Shown here piece after piece: positions 26,320-39,936 of a stretch of 64,000 bases of DNA. A model generated the notes under the pieces. The model saw only the letters and a program-made list of their open reading frames with translations. It did no database searches and was not told where the DNA came from. The DNA is from Archilochus colubris. Its lineage: Eukaryota > Chordata > Aves > Apodiformes > Trochilidae. Made by a program: the position numbers and the translations under genes. The stretch spans positions 28,510,826 through 28,574,825 of the forward strand of contig CM041115.1 in NCBI GenBank assembly GCA_023079485.1. Reading direction: 5' to 3'. The first letter of the stretch is position 1, and each line of letters starts with the position of its first letter.

Positions 26320-27598
26320 TTCTGACAGGTAAGGCACATGAAAATTAAGAAGGTGACTAATGACAACATGGCTTAACTAAGGGCAAATCATTCTTGAAAA
26401 ATTGGTGACAGGGTGACGCAAATTCAGTGTCAAGGTTGACATTCAGTGACAAGTTAACACGTTTGGTGGGAAGAAGTGCAACTGATGTACTCTTTTCAGG
26501 CTTGTGCAAAGTGATACTTTCCTGCATGACATTCTGGTCTTTAAGTTTGAAAGATATGGATTTCATCAATGGCCCACTTGGTGGATGAGGAACTGGCTGG
26601 CTTATTGCAACCTAAATGTAGTGGCCAACGTCTTTGTGTCTAATGGATATCGGTGCTGACTGGTGTTCCCCAAGGGTTACTACTGAGATAAATGCTGTTT
26701 AACGTGTTTATTAGTTAAATGAAGAGTGGAAACGAATGTACTCTCTGCAAATTTGGTGATGAGACCAACCTGTGTGGTGAAATCAACATGCTGGAAAGAA
26801 AGGATGCCATCCAGAGCAACCTCAATGGGCTTAAGAAGTGGGCCCATGAAAACCGTAAGAACGTCAATAAAGGCAAGTGCAAGGTCCTGTACTTGAGCTG
26901 GAGCAATCCCAAGCACAAGCTGGGGAATGAATGGATTGAAAGGAGAAGAAGGACTTGGGGGGTGTTGATAAGAAGCTCAACATAAGCCAACAATGTGCAC
27001 TGGCAGCCCAGAAAGTCCATATCCTAGCTGACCAAAGATAAAGTGAGGGGATTCTCCCCCTCCACATCACTCTTGTGAGACCCAGCCTAGAGTAGTATGC
27101 CCAGTTCTGGACTCCCCAATAAAAGGAGGACATGGTTCTGTTGGACTTAGACTAGAGGAGGGCTATGAAGATGATCAGAAGGCTGGAGCACCTACCTCTT
27201 CTATAAAAATAGCCCTAGAGAGTTGGGATTGTTCAGCCTGGAGAAGAGAAGAATCTGGGGAGACTTTATAGCAACCTTCCAGTATCTGAAAGGGGCCTAC
27301 AGGAATGCTGGAGGGTGACTTTTTACAAGAATGACAGGGCAAAGGGGAATGGTTTAAAACTGGAAGAAAGTAAATTTAAATTAGATATTAGGAAGAAATT
27401 TTTGACTGTGAGGGTGGTGAGACACTGGAAGTGGTTGGCCCAAGAAGTTGTGGATGTTCCTTCCCTGGAAATGTTCAGGGCCAGGTTGTATAGGGCTTTG
27501 AGCAACCTAGTCTAGAGTGGAAAGTCTTCCTGCCCATGGCAGGTGATCTTACAGTTGCCTTCTAACCTAACTATTCTATGCTTCTGTGAATCTATGAT
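26320..27598 (+). mobile_element. CR1 LINE, 1.3 kb, older copy with broken catalytic motif
   Basis: It starts inside reverse transcriptase (MAxTKGKS-like at about 26370) and runs to the CR1 3' end. The palm box, FADD in the family, reads FGDE at 26752-26763, so the second catalytic aspartate is lost. Positions 27315-27515 stay open over the C-terminal block (GLKLEESKFKLDIRKKF, RHWKWLAQEV). The tail is a degraded attctatg-type end near 27570-27598. Higher divergence and short indels throughout suggest it is older than the CR1 at 32.0 kb. Confidence 0.9.
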
Positions 27599-30500
27599 TA
27601 AGGAAGGCAGTCAGTATTTTTCTGTCATCAGAAAGAAAAGATCAACCTTAATTCTTAATGCCCCTATTACTTACTGGTTATAAAATCTGAGTGATTTCTA
27701 ATTAGTGTTTTATCTTTAATCACAACAACAAAATTTTTTTCTTTTCTCCTTGGGAATTTCCTTAAGTATATTGTTGTTGCATACTTCCCTTTATATGGAA
27801 ATGCCATTAGTTCTAATGGGTCTCATATCATGTTTGTGGAAGACTTTGAACTTGATATCATGGAACTGGGATTCAATGAAACCACAATAACCATGCCCAT
27901 AGGATGTGAAAACTTATGGTTCTCAGCTGAAATAGCCCTTTCAGAAATTGTCGTACCAGAAGTATCCAAACACAGGGACCCCTACTTAATGGAGAGCTTT
28001 TTTTCTTACCTTTTATGGCAACCTTTTTCATAGACAGTTGAAAGCATTTACTTAATTTTTGGGAAAAAATTGCTGTTCCTAGACTTGGCTTATACTTGTG
28101 TTCATGGTGTAAATTTCAGTCTAGTGATTCGTCCTCCTCATGTTTGTTTAGCGCTGTTCGACAACTGTTGAATCTTCCTATCCTGGCTTTCAAATTTTCT
28201 TTTTAAATGTCCAGTTTTATTCAAAGGTGGCTTTATACTTGTGAAAGATGCTAAATGCAGAGCCTGAAGAACACTTGAGAAAATAAGCATAGATCATTTA
28301 TAAGGAAATCATCTGCACTTCAGCAATATGTGTAAGAGCTTTATATAATCAACTAGTTTCTAAGGCCTTGCCTCTAACCAGGAGAAGAATTGTAAAAATC
28401 CCTTTTTGGTTCTGCTCTTTGGTTGTGGGGTTCTAATATCACATGGATTGTAATTTCATAGCATGACTCTCCAAAATCAGCGTGAAATACCATGTAGAAG
28501 TTTCTGTCTAAGTGAAGAGCTGCATGCAGTTATCTTTCGTGCAGGAATAGAAAGACTCAATCTCAGATGTCTTTTTTTATTTCCTTAGTACTCTAAGAAG
28601 AACTAATCAGCAATACGTAAGTATGTCTGCAAGGCACTGTCAGGAGAAAAATCTCCACATTTTTGACCCTATCCTTTAAATGTAAAATAAATAGGATGGA
28701 ATTGCTCTAGAGGACTCAAAGAACATCATGCTGGATTTTTTGTGAAAGCTTCTTTTTTTTTTTTTTCCTTCAATATTTTCACTTTATGTCAAGTCTTTCT
28801 CTCATCATACATCTTAGACACTTTGTGAGGAACAGTTTGAACTGAGTGCTCTAGTAGGTTAGAAGTAGTGTTGATAAAATGCATTTTTGTGGGACTGTAC
28901 CAGGTGTGACTAAACCTTGAGACATAATGTTCACTCTGACAGATTTGATCTCATACCAAAATCATGAAAAAGAAAGAGACAAAGGTAATTACTTCATATA
29001 TAGGTTTCAAGTTCAAATCCCATCTCAATTAAGTAACTATTTGTAGAAAGTGAAATATCTGTAACAAGACAACATGGTAAGAAATTCACTCCAGAAGGTA
29101 CAACATGTGACAGAATGAGAAGGTTAGCCTTGAATGGGAGTGTCCTAAAGACTATTTCATTCCTTTGACTGCTTGGATATGGGCTGATCTTGCTCTCTCT
29201 TTAAGAAAATATTTGAAAAACTCAGTTATGTCACTGCTGGATAAAGCAGAAAAACTTTTGAAATATCACAGTTTGTGGTGGGCAGGTAGGTGACTTTCAG
29301 GGAAATTATTTTCTAGAAATCTGCTTCACATTTTTGGAATTTGGAAAAAAGGTTCTGTTTCCAGAGTAAGAAATTAACAAACCTTTATCACATTGTACCA
29401 CACAAGAAGCACTATACTCGGAGGAACTGAAACATTTGAACAACTGACCTTTAGAAATCTACAAAGCATTGGGTGATATAGCCTGCATTCTTCAGTGATT
29501 TCTAAAAGCTTTAGTCCTCAGTCTTCAGGCACAATGAGTTTTAGACCAGTTCCCAACATTTGATACAACAATGCTAGTGATCAGTCAGTGATCATCTGCT
29601 CATGTCTCTTTTTGGGACTTGACTTTCTGGCGATTAGACTAGCAAGATATCTGATTAGCCAGCCAAGTCTTTGCTATGCTCTGCATTCAGCTATTTTGCT
29701 TGGAAATTGTTTTATCTCTCTTACTGTAATTGTACATGGAACAATCTCATTAAGAAGCTGTCAGTTGCACTTCTGCCATCTCTTCTCACAGTGTTCAGAT
29801 ATCACCCTACGTTTTATCCAGCTCAGTTTTAATTTTAATCTCAGATTTGCTGAAGCTTCTGCAGCATACGTTTCCACAGTCCAGTTCGAAATCAATTTCT
29901 CTTGTACCCAGTGCCTATAAATTAAGATCACATCTTATCACAGTCTTTGACCCGTGGAGCAGATTTTGTGCTTGCAGCCCTTGTTACCAAAAAGTGAGAT
30001 TAGAACTGTTTCTGAAGTGATTCCTATTCTTCTACAGCTGGAGTTGTGACAGGTTACAGAAAAATAATAATGAGCTAATACAGCCATAAAAACTTATAAA
30101 CTAAATATTTTTGATAAACTGAGTATTTGGATTTAATACTATCTGCATGGTTTGTACAGTCATGCAAAGTTATGCACACACTAGCTGCATATGAAGTCAT
30201 GTATATGCACAAGTTTTCAAATTTTGAATTGTTAAAGTTAAGCAGGATTGTCTTGAATAAATCAGATTTATTTATTTCCAGTGAATTCACAACTTGAATT
30301 GTGAAACTTCCTTGGGAGGCTTGCCAGTCTCAAAGGAAATCTACAATTTTTTATAAACTCCAGTTCTGGAATTAAGCAATGAATGATCTAACTCATCAGT
30401 GTGAAAGCAATACCAAACAATAAATACTCAGGGTCCTTAAGGACATATAAGTAGTAAAGGCAAATACTATAAACAGATCCTAGAAACCATGCTGAACTGA

Positions 30501-31104
30501 TTTTATTTTTTAATTTAAGTCAGAAATACTTTCAGACCGCTCCATGGACTATTTATCATCCTCTACAAAAAACAAGACAGTAAATATCTTTCTGTCCCAT
30601 TACATAAAATCTTGAAATCTGGGATCTTAGTGGTTTTACACCGAGATGAAACCTTGGTCTTCTAAGATTTTTATTTTATTTTTATTTTCTGCAGAAAAAC
30701 AGACTAAAAGTTGTCTGCAAGAGAGAACTCACGCAGCACATGAGATACCCAGGTTTTATGTTGTTATTCCTGACTAAGGCCAGGAATTTGTACCCTGTGT
30801 TACCAAACCCAGGTAGATGGTCTGACCTGTCACCTATTCTGGCCTCATGTCCTCCTGCTTTGATTACCCCATCCATCTTGGATCTGGAAGGTATTTTCCA
30901 GTCAGTTCTGGTTTGAAAACCCCATTTATATTTCCACATGAAAAAGCAAGAAAGAAGATTCCCAACCAGCTCTGTGATGGTGATGCTGTTTTGGCAAATA
31001 ACCTAATATATATGCAAAATTTAAGCCTGAGCAGACCTAGAGTTTTGCAGTTTTGAGGTGTGTTCTAGTGTCATGTAAAACATGGGTACTGCAGACTGTG
31101 CTGT
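27599..31104. other. Unique sequence, nothing recognised
   Basis: About 3.5 kb of AT-rich DNA without a recognised gene or repeat. Open frames at 27830-28033 and 29588-29920 carry no family motif. Confidence 0.5.
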
Positions 31105-31528
31105 TGTCATGGCTTAGCAGTTTGGGCAGACCACAAACCTAAGGACAGAATTCCTCTCTATTTCCCCCCCACCCCCTCACAAAGGGAAGATAAAAAGGGA
31201 ATAAAATCTTGAGACTTTAAGCTGGAAGCTAAAAATAATTGGATACACATTTACTAACACAGGGCAAAGGTAATAACAGAAGGGATAAAGTAACAAAGAA
31301 CACAGATATATACAAATATATATATATATATATATACACAACCTGATAGATAGCATGTGGCAAGCTGCTGGTGACAAAGAGCAGCCCAGCCAGCAGGAAG
31401 CTGTCTTTCATGATCTTTATATAGAGTATAGTGGGAAATGTAAGGGAATAGATCCCTCACTTTGCCTTCCATCCCTCTGAGAGTCTGAAAGCCCTCCTTC
31501 TTTAGTTCCTCCTTTTCAAATGATGACA
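31105..31528 (-). mobile_element. Solo LTR, 424 bp
   Basis: The ends are a perfect inverted pair, tgtcat at 31105 and atgaca ending at 31528. The flanks are gctgt (31100-31104) and actgt (31529-31533), a 5-bp target duplication with one change, which fits an ERVL-type element. The minus strand carries a strong TATA box (ctatataaag, forward 31415-31424), which sets the orientation; no AATAAA was found on that strand, so strand is tentative. A (TA)n run at 31316-31336 lies inside. No primer site or internal region follows. Confidence 0.65.
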
Positions 31529-32019
31529 ACTGTATCTATTTCAAAACCAATATAATTTGGTTTATATACTAAACAATTTAGAAGATAGAAGCACCTGGGT
31601 TGGTGGTGCTCTGCATGAACCCTGCCAGAGAAACATATGGAGGAAAGAAAGAGTGAGCAGTGCCAGGGAACTGCTTAGGAGAGGTCAGCTTTCCTCATAT
31701 TGTCAACACGTTATGACATATACATATATATAAAATAAATATATTATATTTATTATATAATATAAATTATATATATATAAATGCTATAATCAATACCAGT
31801 GCTGAACATTGGGTTTCTTTTCCTTGGCATACAATGTTCTCACTGAGTGAAAATTATGATAGTTACTCTTTGGATTTGGGGACTTCAGCTACCAAAGTTT
31901 AATTTTGTCAATTGTTAGCTTACATCATAAGGGATTAATGACCAGCTTGTTATTACAACAGCAGCTGGCTGGACTTAGCACTGGCATGGGGTAGCTGGCT
32001 GCCAGAGGGTAGGCAGAGG
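31529..32019. other. Short unique spacer with AT-rich tract
   Basis: A low-complexity AT tract occupies about 31717-31785, built on tatatt and atatata. Nothing else was recognised. Confidence 0.5.
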
Positions 32020-32315
32020 AGTGGAGAGCTGCTCAGTTGATAGGACAAGGGGTAATGGGTGTAAATTGGAGCATAGGAGGTTCAAGTTGAATATTCGGAA
32101 AAATTTTTTTACTGTAAGAGTGACAGAGCCCTGGAACAGGCTGCCCAGGGGGGTCGTGGAGTCTCCTTCACTGGAGACATTCAAAACCCGCTTGGACACG
32201 TTCCTGCGCGATGTACTCTAGGTGGCCCTGCTCTGGCAGGGGGGGTTGGACTAGATGATCTTTCGAGGTCCCTTCCAACCCCTAGGATTCTATGATTCTA
32301 TGATTCTATGATTCA
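32020..32315 (+). mobile_element. CR1 LINE 3' end, young-looking copy
   Basis: A 5'-truncated CR1 of about 300 bases. The open frame at 32021-32221 covers the last part of ORF2 ([37 protein letters not shown]). It ends in almost perfect copies of gattctat at 32286-32313. The clean tail and open frame suggest a more recent insertion than the other CR1 copies here. Confidence 0.93.
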
Positions 32316-35300
32316 GTTAGTGGCCTGACATCAGCAAGTGAGGGTCAGGACCTTGATGCCTGGCATTGGCTAGTTGCTCCTGTCCATGCTATTGCATTCT
32401 TTTTCTAATTTGTAAGGCTTGGTGCTTAAAATAGGTGAAAAGATCATATTTACTGAGTTCTTAGTTCATTTGATGCTGAACTGAATGTTATGAAAAAAAT
32501 TAAAATGTTTGGTGAAGTATGTTGTTATGATTGAATAACACTGTAATGTAATATTACAGAAGGAAAATGTCCTGGGCCAGGTTCTTCATGCTAGTGAAAA
32601 GTGGCATAGAGCTGCTTCATGGAGAAGTATTAGCTGCCTAGGTCTTCTCCATATGATGGAAACCAAGTCTTGGTTTATCAGGTTATGCAAGAAGCTGCCT
32701 TGAAAAGACTGTGATACTTTTCTTGGATTGTTTGTCAAGCAGGTCTTTGAGACAAGTTTGGTCCGTACAGGTTAAGTGCTGGTGTCAAAACTGACAGCTG
32801 TGCTGATGCAGTGTTTGTGTATGTCAGGGATGATGCTGACCTTTCAACTCTGACAAGATTTCTTGTTGACTTAAAGAAAAATTTGGGGTTGGAAAATTTG
32901 CTGTGGTGGAAGAACAAATTCTGAATTAACGTGGTTGTGAATAAAATTTAGGCAGAATCTCTGTTAGGCAGAGCAGAAGAGGAATATGAAAACCACTCTG
33001 AGAAAGACTTCAAAGCTTTCTGTTTTATATGCTAAATAGAATGTAGAAAGTTTTACTGTTCCCATTTTTGCTTGCCAAAATACCTCTTTTCTAAGGGTGA
33101 TTTGAACATTGCAGATGAAAAAAAAAAATCAGATGTAAGGTGAGATCTTCTAGCGGAGATGTGTCAGTGTAGATATATAAAATGCATTTAAGACAGGGTA
33201 GATATATAGGAGAAGATACTGAAATAGAAGTAAAAAACAATTCTGCTCTGAGAAGTGACAGTAACCAGTATTCCTTATTTCCCCATAATTTCCATATTTA
33301 GCACTTTCCATTTACAATAAAAAGGTGTGGATTTATTTTCTTCCAGGGCAGCAGTACATGTTTATCTTTGTAGCCAAGTTACTTTGTACTCCATCCCTTG
33401 CTGCTACTTACACCCTTGAAGGTATAGGTAACAGCAGATACATTATAACTTCAATATGTCTTTGGGGCACATGTTTAGCCAGTTACGGAGCATGCAAGTG
33501 TAATTCACCGGTTTAGTACTGACTGTTCAGAGAAGAATGAGAGTCAATGCGTATAGCTAGGGCTGCTCTGTGGGGCCTGGTGGGACGAAATGCTTAGTGC
33601 CAAAATCAGTACATGCAACCAGCTCCACTACCAAGTAACATTGATACACATATTTTGCATAGAAAAAGTTGTTTGTTTCGTTTTGTTTTGTTTTTCAACC
33701 TATTCACCAATACGTGAAATGCAGATGAAATGTGCTCTGGAAAATTTGACTTTTTTTTTTTTTTTTTTAAACTATCAGTTTGACTCTCTGACCCAGCTCC
33801 TGAAGGTTCATAACCTAAGATATCAATTTTTCAAAGTGTCTGCTGCTTTGCTGCCACATAGCAGTAGTGGCCTGGTGGGTGTAATCAGTTGTTTGTTTTC
33901 CTCCTGCTTCTCATACACATCTGGCCCTGACAGCAGCTGCTCTCTGAACTTCATATATTATGCAATGGAGTGGTGTCTAACAGCTAAACTTCTGCTGCAC
34001 TACTTCTTGTTTGATATCCTTGTGCTCACTGCTGAGAGAGACTGAACACAGGTGTTTAAAGCATTTTCATGTTTCTTCATGTTCTCATTTTCTGCCTCAA
34101 ATATTTCCTCTGGTCAAATGACCTTCTCAGTAATTGTTCCAAACCCTGGAGTGCAGCTTCTCATCTTCAAAGCCAGCTGATAAATTCTTTTGCAATTATA
34201 CAGTCCTCATTCCTTCTCCCACAGGTGGCCTTTTCACCCAGGAACTCTTGGCGCCTGTCATAAAATTAATGTATTTATGTTTTTGTAATCAAATGTGGAT
34301 CCATTTTATTTGAACTGTAGGGTTTTTTTTTGTGTACATGGTGTGTAAAATGGGTCAGTGCTATATACCTTTTAGTTTGTCTCTGAGGTGGAACACAGTT
34401 TGTCATTGAAGGTTTTGCATATACCTCCTTTTGCTGTTTTTCTAGGCAAGCTGAGCTGTTATCTGGATAAAAGAAGGAAAAGACTTTGAGTGTTTACTCC
34501 TGTGAAATTCCTTCTCTAATGTGCAAGCAGGCTTATGCCTGGATCCACAATCTTACTTTTAACTAAGCAATTTGGACAGTTGTTTAACATGCAAATTTTC
34601 TCATTTCTACCTTGAACTCATGATATGAACTGAAATGTACTTCTCTGCAGGATGTTGCTTAAAAGCTTGATTCTAAAAATACACCTTACTACAGAAGATT
34701 TACGTATGAAGGACTATATAAATTAAACTACTGCTTTTATTAAATTGGGATTAATGTTTAATTACAGCTATTTTAGAAAGGCTGAATACAGATGCTTGAC
34801 TTGGGCATAATTACACAAAAATACTGTCTGTTGTGATATTTATTCTGCCTTGCCTAGGTTTTAAATCATGTTCTAAAATATTGTACTGAAACATATTTGA
34901 AATACAAACATTTTCCAATGAAAAATACTTACAAATTAAATTAATTATTTGAAGTGCTATGACATTTATGTGAAGATCATTCCGCCCTTATACCATATTT
35001 AGGCACAGTTTTGACTCCCTGGGCGATTCTTTTTCAGAACAGTGGATTATTCCAGCAGTTTGTGTATATCTTTGCAGCTTTCAGGCTTAGTTTGAATAGT
35101 AACTGGCTTCTCTAGCAAAGCCTGGAGAATTCGAGAGCTTAACACCAAAACAAAGCATCCACTGGATCCAGCAATCTGAGCAAAAAGCTGTCTTAGATAA
35201 GCAGTAGAGACTGCCAAAGAGGGGAATAAAACTATGATTCCTGTTGAAATGAGATAGTTAAACCTAAAATAGAAGCAGACGTCTAATATTGCTCATCTGC

Positions 35301-38300
35301 AAACCCTCTCCTAAAGCTGGAATCAACCCTATGTAATGAAAAACCCAAAATAGGAATATCTCCTCCATTAACTCAGTGGCTAGGACATTCAGTGGGCTAC
35401 ATTCTCAAATGTCTTTATTGTCTGATTTGAAGACAGCTAATCCTGTTACTAGGTACTACAGGCTTGTGCTTTTCCAACCATAAAGTTATTTCCTACAAAT
35501 AGCTTAAGGAACTGAGGTTTAGATTATCTCTTTCATGTCTTCCTACCACTTGTCCTGGGATTACCTCATTAGATGTATTAAGTAGAATGGCCTCCAGTGC
35601 AGAAATAGAGAAACAGTGATTCCATGGTATTGTGCAATTCAGGCATTGTCCTGGAGTGTGGAAAATTGACATAAGATACAGATCTGAATTAATGGGAATC
35701 AATTTAATACTCTTATCTAGTGGTTATGCCAAAGAGCACTTCCAAAAAGTCTTGCCAATTGCTACCTTTTTACACAAGGTGTAATCAGCTTCAGTCCCTA
35801 AACCACCTTTGTATTAAAATAAGCATGGTGGAAGAATACCCTCTAGTGTTACCAGTACTAGGCATGCATTAAGACTCCTGGTAGATCAATGATGGCTATA
35901 GAATTAAACATGTATTTTTCTTGTAATTGTGAATCTACTTGACTGGAATGAAATTCTTTTTTGTGAAACAACAGGCTTTATGAAATCCACATTCTTGTGT
36001 AAATAACCATAAAACTATCAGCCAGCATCCTGTAGATTGAGAGACCTCCCGAAAACTCTTTTCTGACACAAAACAATAGGATGTTGATTTGGGATCATCT
36101 AAGCTGTGTCCAGGTCCTGTAAAAGGAAACTGGCAAAGACCAGCTAAATTTGCCACCCCATATAATGCATGTGCCAGAGAAGGGATTCACAAAAGGACAT
36201 CACAAATGACTTCCCAGAAGAGCAATGAATAAGAATACAAATATTGCAATCAGTTCCATGGCACTGGATAAATATTACAGTTAGTTCCAGGAAACATGGT
36301 GTTTATTACAATGAGTTTTTTACATATGCATCTACTAGTACAATATAAGTCTCTCGTGTCATGCACGACTTTGAGAACTATCTGTCCTGGATCCAGCAAC
36401 AAGAAAAATTCCTGCCTTCTAACATGTAAAGACAAGTGTTAGAGGGTTCTTTCAGCAACCAAAATTTATGGTGTCATCAACAGCATCAGGCTTGTATGGT
36501 GATATCATGCAATAGCCTCTTATTTTGTCATGCTGAAATTTTCAGAGATATGGATGTGCTTAATGGAAATAGTAACACTTGTAAACAGTTGAATCCCTTG
36601 TGAAGGTATTCTCTTCATTATCAAGTGTATTTGTTTTTTTACGCCACTAGGTGCATTTTTCCAGTTGGGATGATTGGAAGTTGTGAGTTTTTCCTGAAGA
36701 TGAAAGATATACCTGTCTGGAAGGCTGGAAGATTCTTTAAAATAAGAATTTCTAAAAACGGGATTCTTTAAACTGGGAATAGTATTTCTCCCCTTACAAT
36801 GACTCTCTGTAACTCAGGTTTCAAGTTCAAAATATTTGGGTTCAACTATCCCCAGTGTTCCTGATACCATTTGCTTTCTCTCATTCCTTTACCTTCTCTA
36901 ATGTGCCACCTAACAAGGCACTTAATCAAATGCACGGGACAGGATAAAGGGAGATACAAACACTAGTGCAAAAATCCCGAAGAAAATAGGTATTTTAATG
37001 CTTAGGAAGAGAACACAAAACGTTGCCCTCTTAAATAAGGTCCACACCTGTTTAGCTGATGGAGCCATCCATCTCTCTAGTTCAAAACATCTAGAAAAGA
37101 ATCTATTTTACTGATATTTTTAAGGCACTTCAAAATAATGTGAAATGCCGATGCAGGTTTCCAAAAATAAACTCGATATAAAGATACATTCTCTTAGACA
37201 TAGGATTTTGAAAGTAATTTTCACAACTTTCAGATAAATGTAAAATCATAGCAGTTATTAAAAATGGCCAGCTGATGGTTCTTCTTGACTTTAGGGATTC
37301 CTTATGATTAATTTGTTTTTCTTTCTAATTCTCCTTGTGCCTATCTAATATCTCCAGGTACCAGAAGATCTCTAAAATATATGATCTTCAACCTATCAAT
37401 ATAATAAATATGTGTCAGTTAGTTTTCCCTTTTACTATATTCAAATTCACTTCATTTTTCACCTCTCACAGACTTGCATTACTATAAATTATTTACACGA
37501 AAAGTCCTACATCATGATAGTAAGGTTACTGAAAAATGTGTTCTGTATTATAAGGAAAATAACTTTAACCTTATTTCAAGTTACCTGCAAGTACCCCTAT
37601 TTCTCTGCTTCGCCTTAAATAAAACTTTTTTTTTTCCTTTTTTTTTTTTTTTTCTTGGCCCAGAGTTGGCTGTCAGCATGTGGGGTGACATCTGTATTGA
37701 TAAATACACCCATTAGTCTCTGCTAGTACTTGGATGCTTCCATTTGAAGCATCAAGAAAGAACAGTAAATCTCAGTAAAGGCAAAAGTTTAGCACAAGAC
37801 TAGAATGCATTTCACAGTTTTGCTACAAACATTCTCTGATATATCTGAAACTGTGCATACTGATAACTAATTTTTTCATCAAAATATGAAATCATTGGAT
37901 TCACAGTTTTGCTGAAACTAAGAGTGCTTGCACAGTATGCAGCATCATGTGTCCTATCCTTGTTTTGAATCTTTAAGTACTTCCATCAATTACATATATA
38001 ATACACTATCATATCAGTAAAGAAGTGATGTTTTTACAGTCCACTCAAGCCTAGGGTTTGTTACTAAAATAAAGTGTACCTATTGGAAAGACAGACAGAA
38101 AGACCTCTCACTTAATTGGGCCTAATACTTGGGTTTTTCTTCTTGTGTGGCCTTCATTTTACTGCTCTAATAACCTCTCTAAATTTTTTTCTGCATTGCT
38201 CTGGACAAGGTAAAATTATTTCTTATCAGTATGACATGCTGTTACCATAAAGTATGTCAGCTTGTACCACACATTACCTTCTTCCTAAGATACAAAATAA

Positions 38301-39225
38301 TTGCCTTTATTCTCAATACTTTTCTCAGTACAGTTCTCACATTCTCATCTGATGATCACATAACTTCACATATTCACATAAGCATAGAAAGGAATTATTC
38401 TAACTGCTTGTGAAGGCTGAAGGATGTTTGGAGATATAAAGTTTTTCTAGATTCTTTATCAGTCATTTCATGTTTTGTTGATCTGGTCTGCTGCTTCCTG
38501 GAATTGAATGGCATCTGAGCAAAATGCTCAAGTAAAAGCTTTGAAAGGTGCCAGGTGGATAATAACAGGTTGTGATTTCTTGCTTCATAATCATGACTGC
38601 TACTTATTCTTTTCTTTTGCCAATCATAATTCCACCACCACCCCACTTTTTTTTTTTTTTTTTAAACTTCTTTTTTAATTTAGAGGAATAATTAGCTCTC
38701 TTAACAAGCCATTAAGAAAATAGGTTGCACAGAAGTCATTAGGACAAGGAGTAATGTGTGTTGTTTGCTACTATAAAGTCAACCAGCAGAAGGTACTAAT
38801 GGCTTTCCTGCTTTTGTAAATGTTAACGTAACTAGTGCTGGAATGTATATTTCAAAGCAATGGTACGTTACCAGATGTAAACAAAAGGACAAGCTAGGCA
38901 TCCAGTCTGCATTTCAGTGCCTGCATGTTATTTCCATCTCTTTGGTGAACAATTCACATGGTCCTATACCTGGCACGTGAGTTCATTGAAAAGGTTATAT
39001 ACAGGAGTGAGTAAGTTGTCATGTTGACATGTGCTCGCTGGAAGACTAAAACCTGAAAAAAAATTTATAGAAATATCATAATTTACTGCCTATATGTGGT
39101 GGTGTTATTGTACAGGTAGGTGGATGCTCAATGCTTTGGAAAAGCTGTTTGATGTGTACTGTAATTACAATACACAAGTGCACCAGAAACTAGGGAGAAC
39201 TAAAACATCTAGGCTTTATTAGCAA
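32316..39225. other. Unique sequence, nothing recognised, several T runs
   Basis: Nearly 7 kb without a recognisable gene. T runs lie at about 33752-33769, 37627-37654 and 38647-38663. The 151-codon open frame at 33590-34045 is low in complexity, has no family motif, and is of a length expected by chance in AT-rich DNA of this size. Confidence 0.5.
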
Positions 39226-39936
39226 TGTCCTTTGGACTCAGCTGCTCGTCTCTGAGACTGGGTGCCCAGCCAATGGGACTGCTGGATATGGTTTATTCCA
39301 GGGGTGCAGGGTCCAGTCTTCCAGATAGAGCAGCTGAGGCAGGACAGGGGGTGGCAGAGCCCTCTGCACCATGGGTCAGCCTGAGCTGTGGGACAGGCTG
39401 TGTCAGGGACCTTCACTCGGGCTGTAGTGCCCTAGGTAGGCTGGCCTGGCCACCCTAGCCTGCTGGAGCCTAAAAACCTGAGGTGTGGTCATGCCAAGCC
39501 AATGTCAATGAGCAGCTTCATATCTCTGAGGTGCCTCTGTTGCTGTGTGCTTGAGCCACATTATGTTTTCAAACCCTCCTCTGTCTTGGTGCTTTCACTT
39601 TAAGTGGCTTTTTGCCATTTAGAAGCTATGGAAAGAGCAATATATACCCCTGTCCTGGGTGTAAAGTGGACTAGGCACCAGGTGACAACTGGAAGAAAAT
39701 GGACTTTAGTGAATAAATAAAGCACCATCAGTACAGAAACAAACAGGGAGACACCACTCCATGAAGTCTCCCAGTACTACTAAGATTTGATTGTCAATCA
39801 GTTGGCGTTCTATCTGTCAGCACTCTCCTGAGTCATCCCAGCCAGAGGCCATTCCAGCCTCCTCGTTTCCAACAATACACATATCTGCATTTTCGATGCC
39901 TTTGTTTGGTTTGTTTTGTTGTTTCTTTTTCCTTTT
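39226..39936 (-). mobile_element. LTR-like sequence, unresolved boundaries
   Basis: A GC-rich block starts with tgtcctttgg at 39226, which on the minus strand would be the CA end of an LTR. AATAAA is on the minus strand at 39297-39292, and a TATA-like tatatatt at 39646-39639. A second LTR-like end, tgtcctgggt, starts at 39651. I could not find matching right ends or target duplications, so this may be one or two broken LTRs pushed together. It lies directly beside the better supported LTR at 39937. Confidence 0.35.

Noticed and set aside
25960..26337. 125-codon minus-strand open frame over a GC-richer segment
   Set aside because: It had some look of a real protein, but there is no known motif and no clear exon borders.
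28980..29032. Possible tRNA, from a B-box-like gttcaaatccc
   Set aside because: No acceptor or anticodon stem can be drawn and the length is wrong.
33590..34045. 151-codon plus-strand open frame in non-repeat DNA
   Set aside because: Phe/Leu-rich translation with a poly-T-encoded Phe run, no motif, no splice or promoter support. About one frame of this length is expected by chance in this much AT-rich DNA.
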